A stretch of DNA of 64,000 nt from Micropterix aruncella (lineage: Eukaryota > Arthropoda > Insecta > Lepidoptera > Micropterigidae). Each line of letters starts with the position of its first letter. The first letter of the stretch is position 1. The position numbers were made by a program, and so were the translations under genes. Positions 11,816 to 21,926 of the stretch are shown piece by piece. The notes under the pieces are model-generated. The model did no database searches, was not told the origin of the DNA, and saw only the letters and a program-made list of their open reading frames with translations. The stretch is taken from positions 6,362,415-6,426,414 of the forward strand of contig OX155978.1 in assembly GCA_944548615.1 (NCBI GenBank). The letters run 5' to 3'.

Positions 11816-11918
11816 AATACCATCGATTCTGCATCAATAAAAGAGAACACAGCGCGAATGGCTCAATTACAAATCACTCCAAGACCAGCTTCAGCACAGC
11901 AGCCTAAATTAGAACCCC
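11816..11918 (+). CDS. par-1: par-1/MARK kinase exon: NTIDSASIKENTARM segment
   Basis: The exon follows TTTTTTCCTTCCAG and ends at a C before GTAAGT. It encodes NTIDSASIKENTARMAQLQI then TPRPASAQQPKLEP. Together with the preceding KRQ it gives KRQNTIDSASIKEN, a recognisable conserved block of the Par-1/MARK spacer. Entry phase is 0 and exit phase is 1, matching the neighbours. Confidence 0.93.
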
Positions 11919-11950
11919 GTAAGTTGTATTATTCTTCTTTATATTTGATG

Positions 11951-12926
11951 TCATTTGTCGTATTTAGCAAATAAGTCCAGTTTATTTTTCAAGTCATTGA
12001 CACTTTTGTCACTGATCACTTCACTAGGGTAAACATCGCATTTGCTTACTGTCCTACTGCCAAGGAAATGTTTCTTAGGATTTGAATGGAATGATTCTCG
12101 CTGGAGTTTCAGATGATGACCACGCAGATGCGTGTTCAGATCCTTGGTATAGATAGCCTGCAACCCACGAACGTCATACAATGCACTCAGGACCTTATAT
12201 GTCTCGATTGTCAGTTGCTTTAGAGCAGTCAAACCGAGAGCCGCCAATCTTTCCTTGTATGATAGATGCTTAAAGTTAAAAAGCATTTTAGTCGCTCTTT
12301 GCTAGACCTTCTCCGGGAGATTGATATCCTTCCTAAAATATGGGTTCCATATCTGGTTCCATATCTTGATTCAAATGGGCCTCACAAATGACTTATAGAT
12401 TTTCAGCATTAGTTCCTCTGTAATATAGTGAAAAGCTCTCCGAATGAGGAGCAATAGAGAGTTTGCCTTCTTTACTAATGCTGCCACATTTTCTACCCAT
12501 TTTAAGTCTTTGGTGAATATTACACCAAGATTCTTTTGTGATTTCACAGCACGAAGATGAGTCTTTTCCAGTAAGTATGGCTGCTTAGTGTTCTTTTTAC
12601 CAAGATGAAGAATAAGCATTCAGAGTTAGAAGCCATTCCGATGTCCAAGCGCTGAGTTCGTTGAGGTCATTCTGTAAGCTGCAGCTGCTGAGTAGTGGAT
12701 TTGCATATATCTTCGTATCGTCTGCGTAAAGACTCATGCTTGACATACTAGCTCGTAGGTTTGTCAAGCGTAGGATGAATAACACTGGCCCTAGAACCGA
12801 TCCCTGCGGGACACCACTGACAGCATGAGTCCGATAAAGCCGCTTCCTTCCACCCTTACTTGAAAGGTGCCAGCTTAACCCAGCTTCTCGTTCTTTCACC
12901 GATCGGTTTTGGTTACGATGTATCAA
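11951..12926 (-). pseudogene. CR1-like LINE reverse transcriptase, broken
   Basis: On the minus strand three overlapping frames give, in order, the RT core with SGVPQGSVLGPVLF and YADDTKIYANP (12926-12597), the post-RT segment SQKNLGVIFTKDLKW (12619-12371), and the C-terminus with ETYKVLSALYDV and THLRGHHLKL (12286-11951). The frames are separated by shifts and a small duplication near 12345. The 5' part is missing. It lies in the par-1 intron, antisense to the gene. Confidence 0.88.
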
Positions 12927-13195
12927 TCAATCCTGTGCGAATTTATCTTTCAAAGAACTCGACACTTACCTATATAATAATAGATATCTTATTCAGCCCT
13001 CATGCAAAAGAAGAAATTCACTCCTTTACGCCATTTTATTTCGAACCTTAATTTAGCAATTAATGATAATGAATAATAAAAACCTACACCGAGCAATGGC
13101 TGATAGCAGGATTAAGTGAGTATGTAATTTATGCAATAAAATGAATATAAATTGAAACTATTTTATGCATTGTTTAATAGGTTATTTAAATTAAT

Positions 13196-13660
13196 CTAAT
13201 TATTATTATTATTATTACATTTACAGACAGGCAGCATAATTGCTGATATGTCTGAATATGAAACTGAGTACAACTACAATTTCTGTTTAAGGTGTCCGTC
13301 TAGTCTATTTTTGAACATGTTGACACTACTCGCTTCAACCACTTCAGCAGGTAAACTGTTCCACTGGTCCACAATCCGGTTGGAATGTTTCCTGGGATTC
13401 ATGTGGAATCGTGTTGTCTCCAGCTTAAAATTGTGTCCTCGGAGATGATGCTTGTAGTTTCTCTTGAAGATAGAAGACAATTCGGGGCAATTGTAGCATC
13501 CGTTGAGGATCTTATATGTTTCAATGAGGTCACCCCTGGTCCGACGATCCTTGAGTGTAGGCAGTTGCAATCTGCGGAGTCGTTCTGCATATTCCAGATT
13601 TTTGAACCCCATTGGCATCTTGGTCGCTCGGCGCTGGACTTTTCCTAAGAGATCCTTATC
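13196..13660 (-). mobile_element. CR1-like LINE 3' end with (ATT)n tail
   Basis: The minus-strand frame 13618-13274 reads MPMGFKNLEYAERLRRLQLP, then RRTRGDLIETYKILNG, and near the end NRIVDQWNSLPAEVVEASSV. This is the C-terminal tail of CR1/L2-group LINEs. The frame extends upstream as KVQRRATK to about 13655. The 3' end runs into an (ATT)n tract at 13200-13217, the expected simple-repeat tail. Related copies are at 34374-34915 (+) and 37140-38050 (-). Confidence 0.85.
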
Positions 13661-14051
13661 TTCTCAATTAATAAATAAACATATTATTGTAACATGGAAA
13701 CACTCTGGAAACAAACTGGAAACATAGTTATCAATGGCTTTCTAGGATATTTTTAGTCAAATATGATTATTAGGTCAGATAAAAACAAAGAATAACAGGT
13801 AAACCCAGGAAGTAATGTGAAAAATCTAGGATTAGTTGTGATTCTTGGTGTTTAGTTAGTTTTGTCTAGGGTGTATACAAGGCTTGCGTTCCAGAGATTC
13901 TCGTAGTCGTGTTCTATATTTGGTTCATCAGTTTTGCATTATTTACTATTGCAATAAAACATGCATTAAAACGATTGTGTAAACTAGGATATTTGCCCAT
14001 TTCACAATCTCGATAATCCCAATTATGAGTCATATTAATTTATTTTTACAG

Positions 14052-14166
14052 GTCGAGTTCCTGGTGGTTTGAGCGTCGATACTCCAACGTCAAAGGGATC
14101 CGTTAGTAGAAGGTCCACTGTTAGCTACGATGCCAAGGGTGACAAACCACTCATAGATAATAATAG
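14052..14166 (+). CDS. par-1: par-1/MARK kinase exon: SVSRRSTVSYDAKG segment
   Basis: The first two bases complete an Arg codon started in the exon ending at 11918. The exon then encodes RVPGGLSVDTPTSKGSVSRR and STVSYDAKGDKPLIDNN, and ends with AG of a split codon before GTGAGA. The acceptor is TTATTTTTACAG. The sequence is basic and serine-rich, consistent with the phosphorylated spacer of the kinase. Exit phase is 2, matching the one-base entry at 16211. Confidence 0.88.
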
Positions 14167-14628
14167 GTGAGAAATCACAGATAATAATTTCATTCTACAT
14201 CTTCTTATGCATGATGTACTAACATATAAATAAAATATCTTGCTTATGTCAAGTGTTTGGGTTTAGGTTACCATTTTTTATTTGTCTCAATTATTCTCTG
14301 TTTATGACTGCCTTTCACAACCGTCTGAGAAGTATCAGGAGTTCATGTTGCGCGAGGAGGTATCGATCCGGTAGCCAGAACTGTCACACAGCGCGCTGAT
14401 TGTTATTTTGAATTTAGAACATCACTGTCTTTTTTGTGGTAAATCTCTTCGTCTGTGGCGCGAGTCGCCCTCGATGACCTCTTGAAACATGAACTCCTAA
14501 TGTCACAAAATTTACTGATCCAGCCTAGAACCGATGACCCCATTTTCATACCATTATATCAGATGATTACATAAGTTCGTGCCGATTTTCATAGATGTCG
14601 CTAACTTAAAATGTGTTGAAGTCTACCA

Positions 14629-14896
14629 TTAACCCTTCAGGCCTCGGCCTCTCAGCCGATTGACAAGTTGATGTCCCAAAAACTTTTAGTAAAAATTAGT
14701 TAAAAAATTGAATTATTACACTGTCTCTCCAAAACATTAATTACTGCCAAACCAATGTACCCATAATTAAAATAAAACATTAACATAATAAAACATAATA
14801 AAATAAAACAAATTAAATTAAAATAAAATTAAAACGGGGTCGTCATGCTGAATCGTGTTGTGGCCGATATCGGCCAATCGGGGCTTGAGGGGTTAA
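14629..14896. mobile_element. TTAA-flanked piggyBac-like MITE, family P1 (copy 1)
   Basis: TTAA marks both ends. The left end is TTAACCCTTCAGGCCTCGGC. The right end, read inward, is TTAACCCCTCAAGCCCCGAT followed by TGGCCGATATCGGCC. The middle is an AT-rich run of TTTTATT/AAAATAA words. There is no coding capacity. Other copies are at 20769-21027 and 62817-63087 (inverted) and 47266-47534 (same orientation). Confidence 0.85.
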
Positions 14897-15059
14897 ATCG
14901 GGTGCAAACTTATGTAAACATATGATAATATCGTCATTGAATACTTTAACGATACTTTTTGGAAATGTTTTTACTTTCTCCGCCCACCAACCGTCGAGGA
15001 GGAAAGAATTGTGGTCGTGCTGAAAGATTTCTACGAGATGAAGATGGAAATATTCGTAG

Positions 15060-15535
15060 AATATTCAATCGTATAATCCTTATAAACAATCGTAGAATTA
15101 ACTGTTCCAAGGGAATCAAATATCCCAAAAGACCACAAGTACAAATTAAATAAATACCATGATCTCGCAAATGCCGTCACCCGGAACGGCTTCACTGTTC
15201 ACCTTCACGCGGTGGAAGTAGGCGCTCGTGGCCTGCCAGCTAAATCTTTGTTTCACCTTTTTAAAGATCTTGGTCTCTCCAGAAAAATAATCAACTCCTT
15301 TCTAGAAAAATTATCTAAAACCGCGATTTCTGCATCTCAAATTCTATGGCTTCGAAGGAGTGAATGGGTGGTAAGGTGAACGCTCACATGTGGCAAGACA
15401 GCTGTCCTAAACCTACTACAGCCGGTCGTTAGTCCGGAATCCACCGTTCACCTCCCAGAAGTGTAATAATTATATATGATGGGCCCGATTTTTTGGTCGG
15501 TGAATTCCATGGCAGCTCCGTTTGTATTTTATTTT
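15060..15535 (+). mobile_element. Repeat C: LINE-like C-terminal fragment with conserved 3' end
   Basis: A reading frame around 15150-15380 gives KYHDLANAVTRNGFTVHLHA, VEVGARGLPAKSLFHLFKDL and ILWLRR. It is followed by a shared non-coding tail (GTCCGGAATCCACCGTTCAC, then 'gatgggcccgat'). Tails of this kind follow the reverse transcriptase of some non-LTR retrotransposons; I infer that class from the pattern only. Three copies exist in this window. Confidence 0.55.
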
Positions 15536-15881
15536 ATTTATTTAGCCCCCCTGAGATGATTAAGACCATTTCCAGATTGAAATCTGTCTGTGTGTCTGTC
15601 AGTCTGTGTGTGTGTATTCCTCCAAGATAGCACCAATTGAGCTGAAATTCTTGAGACCTCTTCTGAGACCTAAATCCGATTGAGCTGAAATTTGGCATGC
15701 AGACATCAGAGCTGAAATTTGGGAAGCAGACTTAGAGACTAGAAATTTGGTACACAGATGCCTCGTTGGGCTGAAATCACATTGTGATCACATTTTGATT
15801 GAAATATCTCATCACTATCACATCACTTTGGTTGAAATATCAATGTACACTAATAATATTTAAATTCCGTCATACATATTA

Positions 15882-16001
15882 ATGCCGTTGGCACTTGGCC
15901 TAAGCCCGCTCTTAGCCGAGAAACTAACCGCACCGCCCGAGGCTGTGGATGTGCACCGAGAGAGGCCCTTCGTCGATTTTATTTATGAAATTAATATTCA
16001 G
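15882..16001 (+). pseudogene. Possible serpin-like C-terminal fragment
   Basis: The frame from 15882 encodes LTAPPEAVDVHRERPFVDFI in a locally GC-richer stretch. The pattern (PPE, then a basic residue and RPFxxFI) resembles the segment after the reactive-centre loop of serpins. No hinge region, no proper C-terminus and no clear splice sites are visible. It sits inside the D repeat, in a par-1 intron. It could be a captured exon fragment or a chance resemblance. Confidence 0.25.
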
Positions 16002-16210
16002 ATTAAATCAGTCCTTGGCTACCCGCTGGAAAGTCTTGGGGTGACAACCGATTTTTTTATATTTATATTCTTTCTAATTTTTTTTCTGAAACAAGGCTTT
16101 GTTCGTTTCTTTCCTCTGTATTGTCTAATAATCTAATACTGCATATTCTATTACTAACTGCATGCTTTTAATTGTATCGTACCCGCTGCTCTGGATTGGA
16201 TTATGTTAAG

Positions 16211-16351
16211 ACTGGAGTCGGGCGGAACCACGACGAGCAAAGGCCACACGAAGAGTGCTTCGGTCTCATCGGCAGGTCTGACTCTGGACACCGACTCCAC
16301 AGCAATTCTATCCGCTAGCAGCACCACCAACCCTGGCTCCGAAGATCAGAG
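16211..16351 (+). CDS. par-1: par-1/MARK kinase exon: Ser/Thr-rich spacer
   Basis: The first base completes the Arg codon split at 14166. The exon encodes LESGGTTTSKGHTKSASVSS, then AGLTLDTDSTAILSASSTTN and PGSEDQ, ending in AG before GTCTGT. Entry and exit phases (2/2) match both neighbours, and its 141 bases are a multiple of three, so it could be skipped without a frameshift. The acceptor (GATTATGTTAAG) lacks a good pyrimidine tract and the donor is weak. This suggests a regulated exon. Confidence 0.82.
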
Positions 16352-16682
16352 GTCTGTCCGCTCACCGGTCGCCGTAATCACGCTTTTGTTTCATCCACAT
16401 TACTGATGCTTCTCTGTGCTCTGTTTTGTTTTATGTTAAAAGCATAACATAAGATTATTGCACTCATGGACAACTTAAGCATAGATAACTCATCGGAACT
16501 AGGAATAATGGAATGGTCTGTAGTGTCAATCGGCCTTCATATTTCTTAAAACAGCGTTTCCCAAACTAATATTACCATAGTTCGGTAATTTTTATGCGTC
16601 CTCTTCGTGACCCACTATTTTTTTACTATTCTGTTGTATAAGTAGGCAGATAATTATGTATTAAAATAATTATATAAGCCGA

Positions 16683-17252
16683 CGAACTTGCTAAGATGGG
16701 AGCAAAGGGAACGGTATACGCCCTGAACCTTGCTGTGGCGTACCAAAAAGCCTTGCAAACCTAATGCTCAAACAAATGTGTTTAGAACAATTCGTCAACC
16801 GCAGGAACAACACGCCAGGGTTGAATCATTCCAAAGCGCTAATTAAGGCTTACGACCGTAAGACGGCCCAAGAGGCCTTATCGCTAAATAGGAACAATCT
16901 ACGCATACTGGTGAGGGCGCTCATGGGGCATTGTGGCCTGAACAAACACATGTTCAACCTCAAGCTCAGAGACACAAAAATGTGCAGGTTCTGCCAAAGA
17001 GCAGAGGAAACTCCCCAGCACCTCATGTGCGAGTGTGGCCCGCTGATGCGTAAAAGATACACCCACTTGGGTGGTCATTACCTCCAACCGAGGAGGTAAA
17101 ACAATCTGGCGCCAAAAGCCTGCTGCGTTTCTTAAATGACACGAGGCTCAGCGCAGAACTATAGTAGGTGGCGAACACAATAGATCAGCAATGGTCGCAG
17201 TGTTACAAGGCTCATAAAGACCTTAGAGAAGCCCCACTCCACAAATAAAAAA
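16683..17252 (+). mobile_element. R1/I-type LINE, 3' end with RNase H tail remnant
   Basis: It begins with ADELAKMGAKGTV, the typical end of a LINE RNase H domain. Further on, 16764-17099 encodes AQEALSLNRNNLRILVRALM, GHCGLNKHMFNLKLRDTKMC and CQRAEETPQHLMCECG. It ends near 17252 in 'ccacaaataaaaaaataaaa'. Frameshifts separate the two coding parts. It is very similar to 7890-8385. Confidence 0.83.
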
Positions 17253-17297
17253 ATAAAAATATATAATTATATTGTTAGAGATGTGAGGGTGTGTAAA

Positions 17298-17315
17298 GTG
17301 TGTGTGTGTGTGTGT
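17298..17315. repeat. (GT)n microsatellite
   Basis: Nine uninterrupted GT units just downstream of a LINE tail, in a par-1 intron. Confidence 0.9.
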
Positions 17316-17399
17316 AATTGTGTTGCTATTTTTGAAATGTCATGATACACTCAGTGTCCTTTCTTCCTTTACTAATTAACCACTGAATGAGACTTTTTT

Positions 17400-17680
17400 T
17401 TAAGAACCACCTGGGTCAGTCCTAAAGTATAGAAGTATTTTCCCAAAATATTCAATAATCTCAGAGCAAGGTAATGGTAATGGTGTTGTCCAAATGATGT
17501 AAATCTCCTGGACGCTATAATGTGGTATCTGTGCCGATCTTAAATTCTTAGCAGAGAACGACGTCTCTGCTTGCACGTAATTGAAATTTAAAGCAGTTTT
17601 TAAATAATACAGTTGTCTAAAATCAAGTATTTTCGCCTCGAGAAACAACTCGTTAGAAGAATACATTTTTAAGCTATTGC
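17400..17680 (-). mobile_element. LINE family B C-terminal fragment (degraded)
   Basis: The minus-strand frame 17666-17400 begins NELFLEAKILDFRQLYYLKT. This is the same segment as at 28826-28629 (LLDLRQLYCLKSILHLKNNN) and at 22522-22265 (FEVFNVRQLYIRMALIKYIL). It is truncated and diverged. Confidence 0.6.
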
Positions 17681-17830
17681 ATAGCTTTTATTGCGGGCCT
17701 AGGCCAGAGCGGCGACCGAATGAAGAAATTTCTTAACAAAAATTAATGATTTTAAACTGATAATTACGTCTAAACGAGTACTGCTTACGATTCGGAAAAA
17801 ATATATGTTAAACAAGAACATTTTCCTAAT

Positions 17831-18842
17831 ATTATAAATAGGATAGAAAACGAATTTACCGCGTGAAATTTGTAGGACCCGACGTTTCGGTGACGTTGCA
17901 GCCGCCGTTGTCTAGGGTAGACTGAAGAGCTGTCAGTCCGTTGTTTTGCGGGTAGGCCGCAAACCGCTGCCGCCACTGCGTAGGTTATAACGGTGGTGGG
18001 GGGCCGGGCTCGGAGCGCGGGAATTTTTAAAATCCGTCTTGCACACAACACTCACTGTGTCCTGTTTTACGTCTTTGCGTTCGGCGTTCGGCGGCGGGAA
18101 CATTTTAAGAAGAGGGTTCCACGTAGAAGAGAGTTTGTAGCCGTCATCTCTATTGAAGTTCGGAGTTCTTCTTATTTCAATGGCTTCCCGGATCATGCGA
18201 GGAAAGTAGAATTGTCGATTTTTGAGGCCTGTAAAGGATGTAATACCACTGCAAACCCCGGGTGTGTATAAAGTCGAATGCAGCTGCGGTCTAGCCTACG
18301 TTGGACAAACGAAACGGCCCATAGCCACGCGACTGACAGAACACATCAAAGCTGTTAAAAACGTTCAGCGAGAAAAATCGGCGATCTGCGAACATATATT
18401 GGATAGCGGAAGTAACCACTGGATGCAGTTTCAAAATCCCATTGTTCTATCCAAGGAACAATTCTACTTTCCTCGCATGATCCGGGAAGCCATTGAAATA
18501 AGAAGAACTCCGAACTTCAATAGAGATGACGGCTACAAACTCTCTTCTACGTGGAACCCTCTTCTTAAAATGTTCCCGCCGCCGAACGCCGAACGCAAAG
18601 ACGTAAAACAGGACACAGTGAGTGTTGTGTGCAAGACGGATTTTAAAAATTCCCGCGCTCCGAGCCCGGCCCCCCACCACCGTTATAACCTACGCAGTGG
18701 CGGCAGCGGTTTGCGGCCTACCCGCAAAACAACGGACTGACAGCTCTTCAGTCTACCCTAGACAACGGCGGCTGCAACGTCACCGAAACGTCGGGTCCTA
18801 CAAATTTCACGCGGTAAATTCGTTTTCTATCCTATTTATAAT
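17831..18842 (+). mobile_element. Penelope-like element end with 384-bp inverted arms
   Basis: The left arm (17831-18214, reversed) and the right arm (18459-18842) are practically identical over 384 bp. They are separated by 244 bp that encode the front of a GIY-YIG domain. The + strand carries the coding end and 3' region of a Penelope-like element; the left arm is an inverted duplicate of the same 3' part. Inverted partial copies at the 5' end are a known feature of PLE insertions. It lies in the 16352-19978 intron of par-1. The near identity of the arms points to one recent event or gene conversion. Confidence 0.85.
18216..18740 (+). pseudogene. GIY-YIG endonuclease of a Penelope-like retroelement (C-terminal part)
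   Basis: The open frame reads RFLRPVKDVIPLQTPGVYKV, then CSCGLAYVGQTKRPIATRLT, EHIKAVKN, SAICEHIL and ALAIEIRR-like text ending near RKTTD. VYKVEC plus AYVGQTKR are the GIY and YIG positions of the endonuclease motif (here VYK and YVG). The downstream Arg (TRLTEH), the His of CEHIL and the Glu of KEQFYFPRMIREAIEI fit the family. This nuclease primes target-site reverse transcription in PLEs. The reverse transcriptase that should precede it is missing, so the element is 5'-truncated. Confidence 0.88.
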
Positions 18843-19109
18843 GTCAAACAACCGCGATAGTCTTCGATCTTATATTTTCCTAATATTCTTAGCTTTGAAT
18901 ATTTTAGATTTTGTTTATATTACATAGTGTAATTAATTTGTGAAATTAGGTCTAACCGAACACAAAAACGACTACTACGCAAATACTATCTGGCGTATTA
19001 TTATGAAACCTGCACCATTTTAAAGATAATTTAATTATCTATCTTTTTATCTACGTTATTTTTCGAATAATCCGTTTTTTTGCTTTATCGAATAAAAAAA
19101 TCGTGCGCG

Positions 19110-19203
19110 GCGCTCTATCGGAAGACGTTTAAATTATTCCGAATCATTTGCTACCGCAGCCGCAAATGATTCGGAATAATTTCAACGTTTTCCGATACAG
19201 CGC
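19110..19203. repeat. Long imperfect hairpin, 41-bp arms
   Basis: Arms 19110-19150 and 19163-19203 are inverted copies with about three mismatches, around a 12-base loop. The core word is AAATTATTCCGAATCATTTG. It could be a tiny foldback element or a relic of a larger MITE. No flanking duplication was identified. It is in the 16352-19978 intron. Confidence 0.85.
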
Positions 19204-19978
19204 AGTTATCTGATATCAGAAAAAATAAAATAAATAAATAATTATAATTGCATAAGTTGTTAAAAATGCTATGCAATAGCTTTACCGCGGCAGTCCCCGA
19301 GTGCCACACGTATTTTATTTTTGTTTTTTTTTAGTATAATTCGAATTACAGTTTTTTGTACGCTATTAAGTATTTTGATTGTAGTCGCTATTAAGTTTTT
19401 TTATTTAGTTTTTTTTTTGCCTTTCGGGCGTATTTAGAATAGAATAGAATAGAATAACTTGATTGTGCTATAAAAACATAACTTAATGAATATTACGCTG
19501 GTTTTATAAAAAAGACAATTTATGCACAAATGGCGGACTTATCGCTATAGCGATATCTTACAATCAACCATATTCCTACTTTTCACCGTACAATACACAA
19601 AGAAGTAGTAAAGTTAAATTTTAAATAAACTTATACAGATATATGTCAGTAACGTATGCTAAGGTTGCCCAGGGAAGGATAAAGGAGAGGACAAGGTGAG
19701 GTATTTGGTTAGTGGCTGTGTAAAAATAAATGTTTCTTCAACAACTTTTTGAACGTATGCAGCGAAGGTGCATGCCTGATAGATTAAGGGAGCTGATTCC
19801 ATAAACGAGCAGAATGGACTGTAAAAGAGTGTGTGTAAACAGAAGAATGATGTATCGGAATGGCGAGTGTGTTATCCCGGCTTGATCGAAGTGGAAGACC
19901 GTATTTGACATGGGTTGTTGCGTTCGGGCGATAATATAGCCGGCCTCACTATTATACGTATGTATATTTTAATTTCAG

Positions 19979-20082
19979 TATGAGTCCTGCTGGAGTCGGT
20001 GTGGTATCGGCCAGTGCAGCCACTAGAAGAGACCAGCCGGCCTTTCCTCGAAACGAACCCTTACGATCCACCTTCCATTCAG
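19979..20082 (+). CDS. par-1: par-1/MARK kinase exon: RSTFHSG phosphosite
   Basis: The first base completes a Ser codon. The exon then encodes MSPAGVGVVSASAATRRDQP, AFPRNEP and LRSTFHS, ending with G of a split Gly before GTAAGA. LRSTFHSG matches the conserved MARK/Par-1 block (RSTFHAGQ in vertebrate MARK2), whose Thr is the atypical PKC target that drives membrane release and 14-3-3/PAR-5 binding. The acceptor is ATTTTAATTTCAG. Phases match both neighbours. Confidence 0.95.
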
Positions 20083-20354
20083 GTAAGAATCGTAAATTAA
20101 TCTTCTTCTGCGTATCTTCTGGCCGATATAGTCGGCGCATGGTGATGCCGGCATCTATAGATGATGCATTCAGCGTTCCCAGATCTCCAACAGAGATGTC
20201 AATTCGCTAGACGACCGTTAAAAAGTCGTTAGCGATGACATTCTTCATCTATACCAATATTATAGAGAGGTAAAGTTTGTGAGGCTGTAGGAAGTAATCT
20301 CTGGATCTACTGAACCGAGTTTGAAAATTCTTTAACAATAGAAAGCCACGTTAT

Positions 20355-20520
20355 ATGTACCCTGTGACACTCGAGATGACGACGATTCTGACAATACCAC
20401 ACATTTATAAATCGGTTCGAGCGTTTAGATGTTACGGTGCAATAAAGAAACGGAAAACATACATAGATGAACCCCGAACACATTACGCTCCTTTTTTATT
20501 AGGCAGTTGTGTAAAAATAG
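20355..20520 (+). repeat. Repeat F, copy 1
   Basis: This stretch matches 49482-49641 closely. Shared words are 'aatcggttcgagcg', AAACGGAAAACATACATAGA and 'acacattac'. No protein is recognised. Both copies lie in par-1 introns on the same strand. Confidence 0.75.
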
Positions 20521-20599
20521 AATTACATGAAAAATTGATAAGCAAAAGTTCAATAGGTAATGTCGGCATCGCGCCGCTCTCACCGGGACTCACCGATTG

Positions 20600-20760
20600 G
20601 GTCCATTTATTTATTTATTTAGTAAACAATTAATGTCATATTTGTAAATAAGATGTTGGCAAGAAATTGATGCGACATTATTTGTAATGTTTGACACAGT
20701 CGCCTAACTAGGCCTAGGCCTGTTCTAAGGCAGACTTTTAATGACGATATTAAGTGTGCA
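20600..20760 (-). mobile_element. LINE family B 3' end fragment
   Basis: It contains the family B 3' signature GCCTAACTAGGCCTAGGCCT with GTTCTAAGG, preceded on the + strand by an ATTTATTTATTTA tract (the minus-strand tail). Better copies are at 28164-28873, 61500-62540 and 63100-63740. Confidence 0.6.
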
Positions 20761-20768
20761 CTGTCAAC

Positions 20769-21027
20769 TTAACCCCTAGAGCCCCGATTGGCCGACATCG
20801 GCCAAAACACGATTCAGCGTGACAGCCCCGTTTTAATTTTATTTTAATTTCATTTGTTTTATTTTATTATGTTTATATGTTTTATGTTATTTATGGATAC
20901 AGTGGTTTGGCAGTAATTAATGTTTTGGTGAGATAGTGTCATAATTATTTTTTTTACTAATATTTACTAAAATTTTTTGGGACATCAACTTGTCAATCGG
21001 CTGAGGGGCCGAGGCCTGAAGGGTTAA
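20769..21027. mobile_element. TTAA-flanked piggyBac-like MITE, family P1 (copy 2, inverted)
   Basis: TTAA lies at both ends. The left end begins TTAACCCCTAGAGCCCCGAT and the right end is CCGAGGCCTGAAGGGTTAA. It is inverted relative to 14629-14896. Confidence 0.85.
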
Positions 21028-21176
21028 ACTATAGTTAGTTTCTTATTTTTAAATCGACAAATATGAAACTACAAATATTTACGCATATACAAATATAGAT
21101 ACTCATATACATCTATAGATAAAATATATATCCATATATGCACACATACACATATATATATATATGCAGTAGAGCG

Positions 21177-21838
21177 TCAATTATCCGAACGTCGGTCAAC
21201 CGAACGACCACTTAACCGAACTGCTGCGGCCGCAGACTCTCGGTCAAAAACAGAACTCGATTGCCATGAATGTGATGATGAAGAAGACGTTCAAGAATAG
21301 ATGAGGGTTGATGATGCAGTTCCAGGGTACCAAATCATGCAGGACAGCGATATTGTAGACCTCGTGATTGATAATGCTGACGCCGCCAGCACCTCATCGA
21401 CTAGTGAATCAGAAAATGAAGATGAAAAAATAGCCACACCTTCTGAAGCATTTACATGTCTAGATACTGTCTTGCGATGGTTTGAAGCTCAAAATGAAAG
21501 CGACCAGTATCAGATATCTGTAGTAAAAAAAGTGCAGGAATTAGCTGCTCATAAGCGGGTAGGCTTGCTTTGACAGACCAAAATTAAGGACTTTTTTTAA
21601 GCGTTAATTCGTTCCACTTCATGTACGTATGTATTACATACACACATATTTATTTTGTTCACTGGATTACTACTCAGTATTGTAATAAATAAAAAATGTT
21701 AAAACAGACTACATACATATTATTATGTCCATATATGGTTTTATTAATACAGTTTTTTATACAGTTCGATTATCCAAATAAATCGATTTTCCGAACACTC
21801 TTGTCCCCCAATTAGTTCGGATAATCGATGCTCTACTG
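21177..21838 (+). mobile_element. pogo/Tigger element, internally deleted
   Basis: Left end CAGTAGAGCGTCAATTATCC and right end GGATAATCGATGCTCTACTG form inverted repeats of about 24 bp, each followed inward by a second ATCCGAA or CCGAAC word. The right flank is TA; the left flank is TG, a decayed TA. Inside is the acidic C-terminus of a Tigger-type transposase (21301-21573). Confidence 0.82.
21301..21573 (+). pseudogene. Tigger/Jerky-like transposase C-terminal remnant
   Basis: The frame encodes DDAVPGYQIMQDSDIVDLVI, then SSTSESENEDEKIATPSEAF and TVLRWFEAQNESDQYQ. The acidic Ser/Glu tract followed by AFxxLDTVLRWFE is characteristic of the tail of pogo/Tigger (DDE_1) transposases. A TAG just before 21301 interrupts the same frame (DDEEDVQE then stop), and the catalytic core is absent. 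Confidence 0.8.
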
Positions 21839-21926
21839 TATTATGTATACGAAAATAATAATAAAACCAAAATAAATAAAAATAAAAATTAAAATAGTAT
21901 ACATATATAAATCAATTATATATTGA

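Larger units (their letters stand above)
14975..16100 (+). repeat. Repeat D interrupted by repeat C
   Basis: Repeat D begins near 14975 with CCCACCAACCGTCGAGGAGG and is recognisable by 'gatgaagatggaaatatt'. It resumes near 15540 with CCCCTGAGATGATTAAGACC, then 'gattgagctgaaatttggca' and, near 16010, 'agtccttggct'. The gap (about 15060-15535) is repeat C, which also occurs at 45825-46270 (-) and 60650-61055 (+). Other D copies are at 33480-33770, 51835-52400 and 55716-57345. No complete protein is seen in D, so its class is unknown. Confidence 0.65.

Noticed and set aside
17785..18196. Minus-strand frames as a second GIY-YIG gene
   Set aside because: They are the inverted duplicate arm of the Penelope-like element and hold only the end of the protein.
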